From: Chloroflexota bacterium
Lineage (GTDB): Bacteria > Chloroflexota > Anaerolineae > Anaerolineales > UBA11858
Assembly (NCBI GenBank): GCA_016865865.1
Contig: VGOC01000021.1
Span: 1-43,821, forward strand
DNA length: 43,821 nucleotides
Direction of reading: 5' to 3'
Program-made: the position numbers and the translations under genes
The notes under the pieces: generated by a model
The model's database searches: none
Told to the model about the DNA's origin: nothing
What the model saw: only the letters and a program-made list of their open reading frames with translations
Shown here: one piece after another, positions 15,201-23,462 of the stretch
Layout: each line of letters opens with the position of its first letter
How positions within the stretch are numbered: the stretch's first letter is position 1

Positions 15201-18200
15201 CGAATTTCTAATTGGTAAGTGCCGGCCTGGGGCGGGATGAAAGCCAGACGCGCCATGCCGTCGGCGCCGGTGCGGAAATCGGCGCTGGAGATCGTCGTGT
15301 ATTGGGGGATCATTTCGGGCGGCATATAAGGATCATCGGAATCCTGGCGCACCCAGGTCACATTTTGGAAGATGGCCTTCAGATCGAGATTTGGGGCGGC
15401 TGCGCCATCCCAGGCGACAGTCAGCACATCGAAGGTGATCTCATTCCCGGCCTGCCCCAGCCAGGTATCCGGCCTTACGCCGATGTAGTACTCCGCCGGG
15501 TGGACGGTAAACTCAGCGCGGGCGCTGATAGGGAAACCGCTCTCGTCGGTCATGGTGACCTCGAGGGTGTAGTTCTGGGTGCTCTCCTCGGGGGGAATCT
15601 CAAGCTCGAGGGGCAGAATCCCCCCTGCGTCCGTCCGCCCCTCCCCTGAGGCAACCTGTTCCCCATAATATCCAAAATAAAACCCCATCCAATAGGGATA
15701 CATCCAGCCGTAGCTTTCCTCCCCTACCTGGTAACCCGGAAGATAGAAGTAATCGTGTTCCTTGTACAAAGCCCAATTCAGCGTCAGGTCGTCAGCCGGG
15801 GCGTCGAAGTAATAGCGCGCTTCCACCTGCGCCTGGAGGGTTTTGCCCGCCAGGATATCCGTGACCCTCTCTGTGGTGGAAACCTGCAAGTTGATCTCCG
15901 GCTTGCGGTATTCAGCGACATCGAAGAGCACCCCCCCATAATCGGTTCTGATCTCATAGGCGCCGGGCTGTGCATCCTCGGATAGGGTATATTGGCCGTG
16001 GGCAGTGCCGAAAGAGGAGAGCGAGAAATCGCTCTCGAGAAGGATGGTTTGGTTATAGTCGTAAATTTCGATGGGAAGAGCGCCCAGATTGGCTGGCGTG
16101 TACCGTCCGTTATAAGCCTGCCGAACCACCGCCCGGAAAGATACAGTTTGGCCAGGGCGGTAGATGGGGCGATCAGTGTAAAAGTAGGCCTTGATCTCGG
16201 GCCCCGTGAAGCTGGTAAAGATGCCAAAGTTATGGCCAGCAATGCCCTCGTTCCAGGTATCGAGGCTGAGGGCGAAATTCTCGTCGCCGGGCTGCCCGAT
16301 CATGGCGTAATGAATGGAATAGATATCAGCCTGGGCAGGGATCGCCGACTGGAATATCCCGTTTTCATCTGTCGCGCCGCTGGCCAGCAGCGTGCCGTCG
16401 CTTTTGTACACCCCAACAGGGGCGCCCGGCGCAGGGTCATTTGTGCGCAGATCAACAGCCCAGACGAAGGCCTGGGTGGCGCTGAGTTTGAACGTTAAAT
16501 TCAGATTGCTGGAAACCAGCACGAAAGGCCCTGGGGGGTAATCTACCCCCGGCGCATCCAGGCTGAGGTGGTACAGCCCTGGAGGTAAGCCGCTCCCATC
16601 TGGCTGCACTGGAAGCTGTACTTTATACATGCGGTCGCCGGGCAAATTCAGCGCGTGATTCCAGATCTGCCAGTTATATGGCTGATAGCCGTTCAATAAA
16701 TCATACCCATCTGGCTCAAAGAAGCTCACGAAGTCGGCGTATGAGACCTCGCCCAGCAGCATGTCTACGCCGCTGATGTTGGCTGCCTGGGCCGCCAGGC
16801 TGGTATCGCCTGGCGTGATAAATAGATAAGACGAGTATTGGGCAAAACTGAGACTGGGGTCCAAGGGACGGGTTTGGAAGCTGTATGGATAATCCATGCC
16901 CAGCACGCCGCCCCAGGGATCAGGCAAATCTCCATCAATGGTGAGCAGATATTCGGTTTGGGAATCGAAACTTCCGCTGATGTTGAGGCTGCTGGCCTCA
17001 TCGCCCAACCAATAATTCAGGTTTGGCACTTCTGGCGTGATCGAGATAAATTCCAGAAGATCATCGTCCGCAGAAAGAGGGCTGCTGAAATACAACGTGA
17101 CGCCTTGATAGATATTCGTCGCTCCCCCTGGATAGGGATCAGTGGAGATGACCATCAACCCCGATACGGAGCGCACTGCGGCGCTGGTACTGACGCCTAA
17201 CGGCGCGCCTCCGAGCGCCTGGGCGCCAGAGGATAGTTCGAGGCGGTAGATCGTATCGCGGGATAACAATCCCGAAGGGGTAAACACTGCTACCGAGTCA
17301 TCCTGTTCCCACTCGAAAACCCCGGGGACGTTTCGACCATCTGCGGCGCGCATGGTGAAGTTCCTTTCCACGCTGGCGACATCCATGGATTGATTGAAGG
17401 TCAGCGTGAAAGGCGTGTCCAAGCGAACAGCGGAACTGCCATCGCCTGGCTCGATAGAAACCAGGCTCGGCGAAGCGGTGCTGAAACTCCACTCCTGGGC
17501 AGAGGCCAGCGAGGCCCCGCTGGCAGCGGTCAGTTGTGGATTCAGGCTGATCGAGTAGGTCGCCCCTCCGAACAGGGCAGTCTCAGGGTAGAAGATATAG
17601 GTGCTTGTGTTGACCCATTCTCCTCGCCCTGCCGGGGATGGCTCGATGACCAACGCCGCGGGAAGCGAAGCGGGATCGGCGCCTATCGCTACAACAGGCT
17701 GGTTGAAAGTCACGACAACCGCCGAGGAGGGAGCGACCTCTGTAAGGCCGGCTTCAGGAAGCATTTGAATGACCTTCAACGGGGGAGCAGTGTCATAACT
17801 CACGCTGACGGCTTCGAGCATGGCGAGTCCATTGGCAGCGCGGGCTGAGGCGTCGATCTCTACGGACAGGGTAGCAGAGGGAGGCAACCGACTGTCGAGC
17901 ACATAGTTGAGGGTGGCGTCATCCAGCCATGTGAAACTTCCCCCAACGGATTGAGCAGCGCCATCTTCAGAAGCAAAGACAGCACTCAACGATGCTTCTA
18001 CCGAGACGCGCTCCATGGGCTGGTTGAAGTAGAACGTGATCGAATCATCCAGGGGCAGCCTGCTCCCAGGCAATGGATCAACTTCCACCAGGGCTGGCGG
18101 CAAGGGCTGGGGTGTGGGGGTGATCGTGGGAGGAGGGGCTGGTGTAGCATCTTCCCCCGGCGCAAGGGATTGGATCGCCGAGGGCAGGCCACAGGCTAGG

Positions 18201-18274
18201 GTGAGCAACAACAAGCCAGCAAGGATCGCAGCCCAGCGGTATTTCGCGAAAAACAGCGGCTGTTTGGTTTTCAT
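12254..18274 (-). CDS. Alpha-2-macroglobulin family lipoprotein with thioester motif
   Basis: The 2006-residue protein starts with a lipoprotein signal (LLLLTLACG, Cys near 28) and a Pro/Thr-rich linker. Ig-like domains follow (repeats of the type SVEPGDGS...TFNQSMD, about 60-480), then macroglobulin MG domains with TDRPIYRPGQTVSFRAVV near 690. A bait-like/ANA region includes PDSLTTWHIDVRG near 1290. The thioester domain has YECTEQTVSRF with Cys1497 and Gln1500, so the CxEQ thioester is intact. Bacterial members trap or block foreign proteases at the cell envelope. In many proteobacteria the gene is next to pbpC; no penicillin-binding protein is seen here. An in-frame C/G-rich insert encodes about 20 residues near 1555-1575. 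It is monocistronic, followed by element copy B. Confidence 0.93.
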   Translation of the reverse strand: MKTKQPLFFAKYRWAAILAGLLLLTLACGLPSAIQSLAPGEDATPAPPPTITPTPQPLPPALVEVDPLPGSRLPLDDSITFYFNQPMERVSVEASLSAVFASEDGAAQSVGGSFTWLDDATLNYVLDSRLPPSATLSVEIDASARAANGLAMLEAVSVSYDTAPPLKVIQMLPEAGLTEVAPSSAVVVTFNQPVVAIGADPASLPAALVIEPSPAGRGEWVNTSTYIFYPETALFGGATYSISLNPQLTAASGASLASAQEWSFSTASPSLVSIEPGDGSSAVRLDTPFTLTFNQSMDVASVERNFTMRAADGRNVPGVFEWEQDDSVAVFTPSGLLSRDTIYRLELSSGAQALGGAPLGVSTSAAVRSVSGLMVISTDPYPGGATNIYQGVTLYFSSPLSADDDLLEFISITPEVPNLNYWLGDEASSLNISGSFDSQTEYLLTIDGDLPDPWGGVLGMDYPYSFQTRPLDPSLSFAQYSSYLFITPGDTSLAAQAANISGVDMLLGEVSYADFVSFFEPDGYDLLNGYQPYNWQIWNHALNLPGDRMYKVQLPVQPDGSGLPPGLYHLSLDAPGVDYPPGPFVLVSSNLNLTFKLSATQAFVWAVDLRTNDPAPGAPVGVYKSDGTLLASGATDENGIFQSAIPAQADIYSIHYAMIGQPGDENFALSLDTWNEGIAGHNFGIFTSFTGPEIKAYFYTDRPIYRPGQTVSFRAVVRQAYNGRYTPANLGALPIEIYDYNQTILLESDFSLSSFGTAHGQYTLSEDAQPGAYEIRTDYGGVLFDVAEYRKPEINLQVSTTERVTDILAGKTLQAQVEARYYFDAPADDLTLNWALYKEHDYFYLPGYQVGEESYGWMYPYWMGFYFGYYGEQVASGEGRTDAGGILPLELEIPPEESTQNYTLEVTMTDESGFPISARAEFTVHPAEYYIGVRPDTWLGQAGNEITFDVLTVAWDGAAAPNLDLKAIFQNVTWVRQDSDDPYMPPEMIPQYTTISSADFRTGADGMARLAFIPPQAGTYQLEIRGDDGARTQVLLWVGGEGQAVWPNMPNQRLRVSADKDSYQPGDTAQIFIPNPLGAGAQALVTVERGLVTRHFQFELDASGFTLALPLTEDDAPNVYVSVSLVGRDSENNVDFRQGYLDLPVDPSAQELNIQVLAIHEGVDVACETGSNCPGQLEPRQEVTFDLRVTDANGNPVQGEFSLAVADLAALALADPYSLDIVPAFYGEQPLGVNTSMALVMHVQRQLFIPGGMGGGGGDILTPFVREEFPDTAYWNAEIVTDADGKAQAAFTLPDSLTTWHIDVRGLTMDTRVGQAETHLIASKELLVRPVTPRFMVIGDHLRISAIIHNNSDADLQVDVALQAAGFVLDDPTSALQKFSMAAGSRQQVSWWGTVEDTGADAIAMLFSASGQNAQGDLLYQDITRPVWGDIPLARYLAPQTFGAAGVLDEGGERLELVSLPRSYDPSSGKLDVELAPSLAAAMTAGLDVLEHYPYECTEQTVSRFLPNLEAYRAIQSLGLDAPDLQARLERTLDEGLERLVASQNEDGGWGWWSSPPSPPTSDGVGESEGPEGGSDPYISAYVLFGLSRAKDAGAFIDDSVIQNASNYLITTMSTLWTDNESWRLERVAFIQYVLVQADYSGAGRLIMDAGELYSLRDQLSPWAQAMLAMTLEGLNPGDERAATLFSDLNSAAVRSATGTHWEGGASQRNMETAVFNSAVVIYALAQDDPASVTLPEAVRYLMAHRDARGAWASTYETAWTLMALTEVMKGTGELAGDFGFSAEVNGSQLAQGQAGGDARLSAVTTSLAVEHLYPDHPNALTIQRAAGPGRLYYTAHLNVLRPVEDVAAIDAGINVERAYYPLLQEVSGQPSAVEPVSTASTGDKLTVHLTLTLENEAYYLVVEDYIPAGAEVLDASLKTSQQFIEIDAGDPFEEGWGWWYFNDPQIYDDHIAWAVDYLPAGTYELTYVLVLNQPGQYRVIPAQAWQFYFPEVRGNSAGMVFEISE
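13552..13612. repeat. In-frame C/G-rich near-palindrome inside the macroglobulin gene
   Basis: Runs of C on the left (GCCCCCC) and runs of G on the right (CGGGGGGGAGGGGGGTG) flank a mixed centre. On the coding strand it reads SSPPSPPTSDGVGESEGPEG and breaks the segment GGWGWW...SDPYISAYV, which is normally nearly continuous in this domain. A similar insert is in prmA at 27904-27958. Confidence 0.55.
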
Positions 18275-18322
18275 AGGAGACTCTCCCGGGAGAGGGTAAA
18301 CAGGCTAAATATTTCACCCCCC

Positions 18323-18352
18323 ATTATACACGCGGAAAGACAGGAAGCGTAA
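18323..18352 (-). promoter_or_regulatory. Promoter of the macroglobulin gene
   Basis: On the minus strand TTACGC (18347-18352) is followed by an 18-base spacer and a perfect TATAAT (18323-18328). A start near 18316 gives a leader of about 42 nt. Confidence 0.6.
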
Positions 18353-18454
18353 CGCGTGAAAAGATAACAGAGAGTGGGATATTGCCAAGCCTTCTATGCT
18401 AAAATTGTTCTATGCAAATCGTTTATCCCAACGACCAATGACAAGGAGACTGTG

Positions 18455-18688
18455 ATGCATTGGCAAGAGCGAATAGTTATTGATCCTAACATCCTGGTTG
18501 GGAAACCCGTAATAAAAGGCACGCGTCTGGCTGTAGAGTTTATCATTGATCTTTTAGCACAAGGCTGGACAGACACGGAAATTTTGCGTAATTACCCAGG
18601 TTTAACCCAAGAAGATATACGTGCTTGCCTGAATTACGCTACCGACACTTTACGGGCTGAGAAAGTATATCCCATGGTGGCATGGTAA
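18455..18688 (+). CDS. DUF433 antitoxin-like protein
   Basis: The 77-residue protein begins MHWQERIVIDPNILVGKPVI and continues KGTRLAVEFIIDLLAQGWTD, the typical DUF433 pattern of a small winged-helix-like DNA-binding protein. DUF433 genes are usually paired with a DUF5615 PIN-like gene, as here, and are treated as the antitoxin half of a toxin-antitoxin pair. The ATG at 18455 has AAGGAG seven bases upstream. Its stop overlaps the start of the next gene by 7 bases, which suggests coupled translation. Confidence 0.88.
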   Translation: MHWQERIVIDPNILVGKPVIKGTRLAVEFIIDLLAQGWTDTEILRNYPGLTQEDIRACLNYATDTLRAEKVYPMVAW

Positions 18689-19059
18689 CCCTGCGCATCC
18701 TGGCGAATGAGAACTTTCCAGAGGACGCAATAGCAGCATTACGCCAGCAAGGGTATGACGTTGCATGGGTACGCACGGACATGCCAGGCAGCAGCGATGA
18801 AGCAGTACTGGCGCGTGCGCAAGCAGAAAATCGCATCTTGATCACATTCGATAAAGATTTCGGCGAACTCGCTTTTCATGCTGGGCTTCTCGCCATGAGT
18901 GGCGTCATTCTATTTCGAATCTCAGCACCTTCTTCAGCGCATGTTGCCCAGGTTGCAATGGCTGCCTTGGGTAGCCGCATTGATTGGTCAGGTCATTTCG
19001 CGGTAATCGAAGATCATCGAATCCGTATGACCCCCTTACCTGATAGTGGGGAAAGCTGA
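18682..19059 (+). CDS. DUF5615 PIN-like toxin
   Basis: The 125-residue protein has the Mut7-C/DUF5615 PIN-like fold. The visible acidic motifs are LANENFPEDAIAALR near residue 7, SDEAVLARA near 38 and LITFDKDFGELAF near 54. These are the expected metal-binding positions of a PIN-type ribonuclease. It is thought to be the toxin partner of the upstream DUF433 protein. Its stop TGA is followed immediately by the ATG of the VanW gene, so the three genes probably share a transcript. Confidence 0.88.
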   Translation: MVTLRILANENFPEDAIAALRQQGYDVAWVRTDMPGSSDEAVLARAQAENRILITFDKDFGELAFHAGLLAMSGVILFRISAPSSAHVAQVAMAALGSRIDWSGHFAVIEDHRIRMTPLPDSGES

Positions 19060-20925
19060 ATGTGTGGTGATCTATTGCATCCTTTCCAACGCGGGCTAGT
19101 CATCTTCATCGGCGGCGTCGGACTGTTCATTCTGGCGTTGGTTATGTACCTCATCGGCTTCTACTTCGACTATTCTGGCCGCATCTACCCTGGGGTCAAC
19201 ATGGGATGGGTGGATCTCTCGGGGAAAACCCCTGCCGAAGCTGCCCTGCTATTGGCCCTCCAGTATGATTACCCTCACAGCGGGCAAATTCTGCTCAGGG
19301 ATGGCGGGCAAACCTGGGTCGCTTCCCCCGTGGAGGTCGGCCTGGCCCTCGACCCGGTGCGGAACGCGCACCTCGCCTACAATCTCGGTCGCAGCGGTTC
19401 GTTGGGAGAACGCCTGGGGGACCAGTTCCAGGCCTGGTATCACGGACTCACCCTGCCCCTCGAAATGACCTTCGACCAGCGCATCGCAAGGCATTACCTA
19501 GAATCCATCGCCGCGCAAGTCAATATCCCCACCGTCGAAGCCTCCCTGCACGTGGATGGCCTGGATGTCCTCGTTCAGCCTGGGCAGATCGGGCGCAGGG
19601 TGGATATCCCCGCCACAACGGCCGCCCTCGAAACGCTTACCCGGTCGCTGATGGATGGCGAGATTCCCCTGGTAGTGCAGGAAGACCCACCTGTGATCAT
19701 GGATGTGGAGGAGCAGGCGCGCATTGCCAGAAATATCATCAGCGCGCCGTTGATCGTCAATTATCCCGGCGCCGAGGAGGGCGCTCCCGGCCCCTGGGCC
19801 TTCGCTCGCGAAGATTTGGCTGACATGCTGATCATCGAGCGCGTGGCTACCCCAGAGGGGGCCGAATACCGGGTCAACCTCAGCGACGAGAGGCTGCGCA
19901 ACTTCCTGAACGAGATCGCCCCAGACCTGGCGAAAAGAGAAGAAAACGCCCGCTTCATCTTCGACGACGACACCCGCCAGTTAGAAGTGATCCAACCTGC
20001 TATCTACGGCCAATCTGTAGATGTGGAAACCACCATCCAGTCGCTCAACGCCAGAGTACTGGCCGGGGAGCACGATGTCACCCTGGATATGGAATATTCG
20101 ACACCCGAGATCACCGATGAAGCAACAGCAGAGGATTTGGGGATCACGGAGTTAGTCAGTTCGCACACCACTTACTACTACGGCTCCGACTCCTCACGAA
20201 AGCAAAATATCGCCACGGCGGCCGAGCGATTCCACGGCCTGTTGATTCCACCCGGCGCGACCTTCTCCATGGGGGATGTCCTCGGCGATGTCAGCCTGGA
20301 TACCGGCTACGCCGAGGCCTGGATCATCTACGGCGACCGCACCATCAAAGGCGTCGGCGGCGGCGTTTGCCAGGTCAGCACAACGCTCTTTCGAACGGTT
20401 TTCTTCGGAGGCTATCCCATCGAGGAACGCCATCCCCATGCTTATCGAGTCTACTACTATGAGCAAACCTACGGCGGTGGACACGACACCCAATGGGCCG
20501 GGCTGGATGCCACGGTCTATGTGCCGGTGGTAGATTTCGAATTCACCAACGACACCCCCTACTGGCTCTTGATGGAAACCTATGTCGGTAATTTCTACCT
20601 GACCTGGAAATTCTATTCGACTTCGGATGGACGCACGGTCGAGTGGGATACCACCGGCCTGACCAACAAACAAGACCCCCCAGAGCCGCGCTACGAAGAG
20701 AACGAAGATTTAGATGCGGGGGTAATCAAACAGGTAGATTGGTCGGTAGAAGGCGCTGACGTGACGGTCACCCGGGATGTATGGCGGAATGGCGAAATCA
20801 TCTACGAGGATACTTTCCAGACACACTATATGCCCTGGCGCGCCGTCTGTGAGTATGGCCCCGCCACCGAGGGCATGCCGCCAAAAGACCCCGATCCCGA
20901 TAACCCCTGCAGGCCAGATAGCTAA
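19060..20925 (+). CDS. VanW family protein with N-terminal membrane anchor and peptidoglycan-binding region
   Basis: The 621-residue protein has one transmembrane helix near residues 12-33 and an extracellular remainder. Residues about 45-350 contain two copies of a PG_binding_4-like fold (MGWVDLSGKTPAEAALLL; NLSDERLRNFLNEIAPDL). A VanW domain follows from about 365, with SSHTTYYYGSDSSRKQNI, GATFSMGDVLG, VGGGVCQVSTTLF and EERHPHAYRV. VanW proteins are linked to glycopeptide-resistance clusters and cell-wall binding, but their reaction is unknown. The start directly follows the toxin stop codon (TGAATG). Its 3' end overlaps the convergent phosphofructokinase by four bases (CTAA). Confidence 0.92.
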   Translation: MCGDLLHPFQRGLVIFIGGVGLFILALVMYLIGFYFDYSGRIYPGVNMGWVDLSGKTPAEAALLLALQYDYPHSGQILLRDGGQTWVASPVEVGLALDPVRNAHLAYNLGRSGSLGERLGDQFQAWYHGLTLPLEMTFDQRIARHYLESIAAQVNIPTVEASLHVDGLDVLVQPGQIGRRVDIPATTAALETLTRSLMDGEIPLVVQEDPPVIMDVEEQARIARNIISAPLIVNYPGAEEGAPGPWAFAREDLADMLIIERVATPEGAEYRVNLSDERLRNFLNEIAPDLAKREENARFIFDDDTRQLEVIQPAIYGQSVDVETTIQSLNARVLAGEHDVTLDMEYSTPEITDEATAEDLGITELVSSHTTYYYGSDSSRKQNIATAAERFHGLLIPPGATFSMGDVLGDVSLDTGYAEAWIIYGDRTIKGVGGGVCQVSTTLFRTVFFGGYPIEERHPHAYRVYYYEQTYGGGHDTQWAGLDATVYVPVVDFEFTNDTPYWLLMETYVGNFYLTWKFYSTSDGRTVEWDTTGLTNKQDPPEPRYEENEDLDAGVIKQVDWSVEGADVTVTRDVWRNGEIIYEDTFQTHYMPWRAVCEYGPATEGMPPKDPDPDNPCRPDS

Positions 20926-23147
20926 TCGACGCCTGATCCTGGCCGCGCCAACACGCTGGCAATATCTCTCAACGCCAGCCACCACTGCTCCCTGGGGCGC
21001 TGATATTCCAGATCACCCATGCGCGGGAAATCACGCATATCGTGATAGATATATTTCCCTTCCTCCAGTCCAACGAATGCGCTACGCGTGGATTTTTTTT
21101 CACACTCTTCGATCAAAAAATCGAGACACAAACGCGCCAGGCGCGTGGCTTGAATGCGGTCGAAAGGCGATGGGTCGCCGCCCTGCTGTTGGTGGCCTAG
21201 AATGGCGGGGCGTACATCGAAGAGATTGCGCCCCTCTTCTTCGAAGAGCGAACAGATGAAGTGAGTCGTATAGACCTTGTTGGCGTATTCATTGCGGATT
21301 AACAAGCCCAACTTCTTTCCAGATCGAAAAGCCTGGCTCAAGATTTCCACATCGGCCTGCAGGTCGCTGAGGGTGACCCCTTCTTCGTGGATGTAGACCC
21401 TCTCTGCGCCGGTCGCCATGCCGGCCAGCAAAGCCAGGTAGCCGCACCAATGACCCATCACTTCCACAACGAAACAGCGCCGTGTGGCAACCGCCGATTG
21501 TTTGATTTTATCTACCGCGGTGACGATACTGTTGAGCGCCGTGTCTGCGCCGATGCTGAGTTCCGAACCGGGCAAATTATTATTGATCGAGGCTGGCAGG
21601 CAGATTGTCGGGATATCGAAAGCCGGGAAGTTGGATCGCTCATTATACAACTTATAAGCGGCTTCGTAAGCATTCCAGCCCCCAATGATGAGCAGGGCGT
21701 CGATTTGATTGATTTCGATGGTGCGGGCGATGGCATACATATCTTTGCCCACAGGAATCCGGCGGCTGGTGCCTAATCCAGAACCGCCCATCGAAGCCCA
21801 TCCTCCCATGCTCATCCAATTCAGTTCTTCGACTTCGTTCTCCGCCATCCCCTCGAAGCCATTATAGATGCCTAACATGATGTGGCCTTTATCGAGGCCC
21901 AGGCGGGCGGCAGCTCTCGAAGCGGTGTTCATCCCTGGAGCAGGGGTGCCGGCGTTGAGAATTCCGATACGAAGACGTTTTTGATCCGGGTCAGGGGGAT
22001 GGGGGATCACCCGCGCCATCGTCTTTAGTGTTCGAAAGGCATCGCTGAAGCTAGGGCTGCGCAAAGCCAGAGCCTTCACGTAATCCTTCGCTTCGACAGC
22101 TTCGGTGATGGCATGGGTTTTCTCCACGCACTCCATCAGGGGCAGCCTGACGATGCGGTTGCCCTTGAAGCCGATATGCAATGGCTCATCTCCAGGCCTG
22201 GCCTCGATGATGGCATTGACAGCTTCATAGCCCAGCAACGTTCCCAGGTTGCGGTCGAAGGCGCTTGGGCGGCCGCCGCGTTGCACGTGCCCGAGCACCG
22301 TCATCCGGACCTCTTCACCCAGGCGTTCTTCCAACGCTTTTTGAACATCGTTGCTCCCGATATAATTGCCCTCTCGATCCCTGGCCCCTTCAGCCAGAAT
22401 GACAATGCTATCGCGACGACCCGCCTTGCGCCCAGCTTTCAAGCGTTCGGCCATCACCTCTCGCCAGTTTTCGACATCGGGGGGGTTTTCAGGGATCAAC
22501 ACCCACTCCGCGCCGCAGGCCAGCGCGCCCATCAGAGCCAGGTAACCGCAATTACGGCCCATCACTTTGACCACGAAAGTCCTCTGGTGGCTGGCGGCTG
22601 TGCTGGTGATGGAATCTACAGCTTCGGTGATGCGATGCAACGCCGTGTCGGTTCCGATGGTCATATCTGTGCCGAAGAAATCGTTGTCTATAGACCCAAC
22701 CAGACCCACAACCCACAAATTGGGATGGGCGACAACATCTTCGGCGCTGATCTCGCCCTTTTCGACCAGCTCGGTTAATAACGAAGCCCACTCCTGATGG
22801 AATATATTTGCCCCTGTCAGGGAGCCATCGCCGCCGATGACCACCAATCCCTCGATGCCATGCTCGATAAGGTTCTTTGCGGCGATGAGGCGTCCCTCGC
22901 GGGTACGGAATCGCTCGCAGCGCGCCGTACCGATCACCGTGCCTCCGTTTTGCATAATCCCACCGACGGAATCCCAATCCATCTTGCGAATGCGCTCACC
23001 GCCATCCACCATGCCCTGGTAGCCCTCATAGATTGCGAAAACTTCCAGTCCGCGCTCGAGGCCCGTCCGTACCACGGAACGCACGGCCGCGTTCATGCCC
23101 TGAGCGTCGCCGCCGCTTGTAATAACCGCGATTCGTTTTATAGACAT
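20922..23147 (-). CDS. Fused double-domain 6-phosphofructokinase (eukaryotic PFK-1 type)
   Basis: The 741-residue protein carries two PFK domains in tandem (about 1-370 and 395-741) instead of the usual single bacterial domain of about 320. The first half is catalytic. It has GGDGS (105-109), the catalytic Asp154 in [20 protein letters not shown]-type [12 protein letters not shown] and [14 protein letters not shown]. Gly at 108 and 151 suggest ATP rather than pyrophosphate. The second half has lost the catalytic groups: [31 protein letters not shown] and [14 protein letters not shown]. It ends with [13 protein letters not shown], resembling the C-half of animal and fungal PFK-1, which serves as a regulatory domain. 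It would phosphorylate fructose 6-phosphate in glycolysis. The ATG has a GAGGTG site and overlaps the end of DUF951 by 10 bases. Confidence 0.92.
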   Translation of the reverse strand: MSIKRIAVITSGGDAQGMNAAVRSVVRTGLERGLEVFAIYEGYQGMVDGGERIRKMDWDSVGGIMQNGGTVIGTARCERFRTREGRLIAAKNLIEHGIEGLVVIGGDGSLTGANIFHQEWASLLTELVEKGEISAEDVVAHPNLWVVGLVGSIDNDFFGTDMTIGTDTALHRITEAVDSITSTAASHQRTFVVKVMGRNCGYLALMGALACGAEWVLIPENPPDVENWREVMAERLKAGRKAGRRDSIVILAEGARDREGNYIGSNDVQKALEERLGEEVRMTVLGHVQRGGRPSAFDRNLGTLLGYEAVNAIIEARPGDEPLHIGFKGNRIVRLPLMECVEKTHAITEAVEAKDYVKALALRSPSFSDAFRTLKTMARVIPHPPDPDQKRLRIGILNAGTPAPGMNTASRAAARLGLDKGHIMLGIYNGFEGMAENEVEELNWMSMGGWASMGGSGLGTSRRIPVGKDMYAIARTIEINQIDALLIIGGWNAYEAAYKLYNERSNFPAFDIPTICLPASINNNLPGSELSIGADTALNSIVTAVDKIKQSAVATRRCFVVEVMGHWCGYLALLAGMATGAERVYIHEEGVTLSDLQADVEILSQAFRSGKKLGLLIRNEYANKVYTTHFICSLFEEEGRNLFDVRPAILGHQQQGGDPSPFDRIQATRLARLCLDFLIEECEKKSTRSAFVGLEEGKYIYHDMRDFPRMGDLEYQRPREQWWLALRDIASVLARPGSGVD

Positions 23148-23344
23148 GATTTCACCTCGTCAGCGTGTGTTACGTTCTTTACCCGTTGAGCCAGCTTGCG
23201 ACGAGAAAGCATCACCAACCGCTGACATCCCAGGCACTCCAGGCGAATATCCGCGCCGAGTCGGACGACTTTCCATTCGTAACTGCCGCAGGGATGGGGT
23301 TTGCGCAAGCGAACGATGTCATGCATGCTCAAATCGGGTAGCAT
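23138..23344 (-). CDS. DUF951 family small protein
   Basis: The 68-residue protein has the family signature [20 protein letters not shown] followed by [13 protein letters not shown] and a basic tail. The Cys pair CLGC and the Cys in HPCGS could bind metal. Function is unknown; the family is widespread in Firmicutes and Chloroflexi, and the fold is probably RNA- or DNA-binding. The start at 23344 is chosen because the homology covers residues from that position. An internal ATG at 23326 is an alternative. A TATAAT box lies only six bases before the ATG, so the message may be leaderless. The gene overlaps the phosphofructokinase start and is probably cotranscribed with it. Confidence 0.85.
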   Translation of the reverse strand: MLPDLSMHDIVRLRKPHPCGSYEWKVVRLGADIRLECLGCQRLVMLSRRKLAQRVKNVTHADEVKSCL

Positions 23345-23350
23345 GGCGGC

Positions 23351-23356
23351 ATTATA
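23351..23356 (-). promoter_or_regulatory. -10 box immediately upstream of DUF951 (leaderless arrangement)
   Basis: The minus strand reads TATAAT-GCCGCC-ATG. Transcription would begin at or next to the A of the start codon. The -35 region is poor. Confidence 0.5.
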
Positions 23357-23435
23357 TCACGAGGAGGAAAATACATTCCCTTGTGGGATACACTTCGGAA
23401 GTGCGCCCCACCTGAGGTATCTCGCATGGGGATGG

Positions 23436-23441
23436 TATAAT
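23436..23441 (+). promoter_or_regulatory. -10 box of the site-2 protease gene
   Basis: The plus strand reads GATGG-TATAAT-CCCC 22 bases before the ATG at 23463, with GAGGTG as the ribosome site. No good -35 hexamer is visible 16-18 bases upstream. Confidence 0.5.
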
Positions 23442-23462
23442 CCCCTTATAAAGAGGTGCTTG

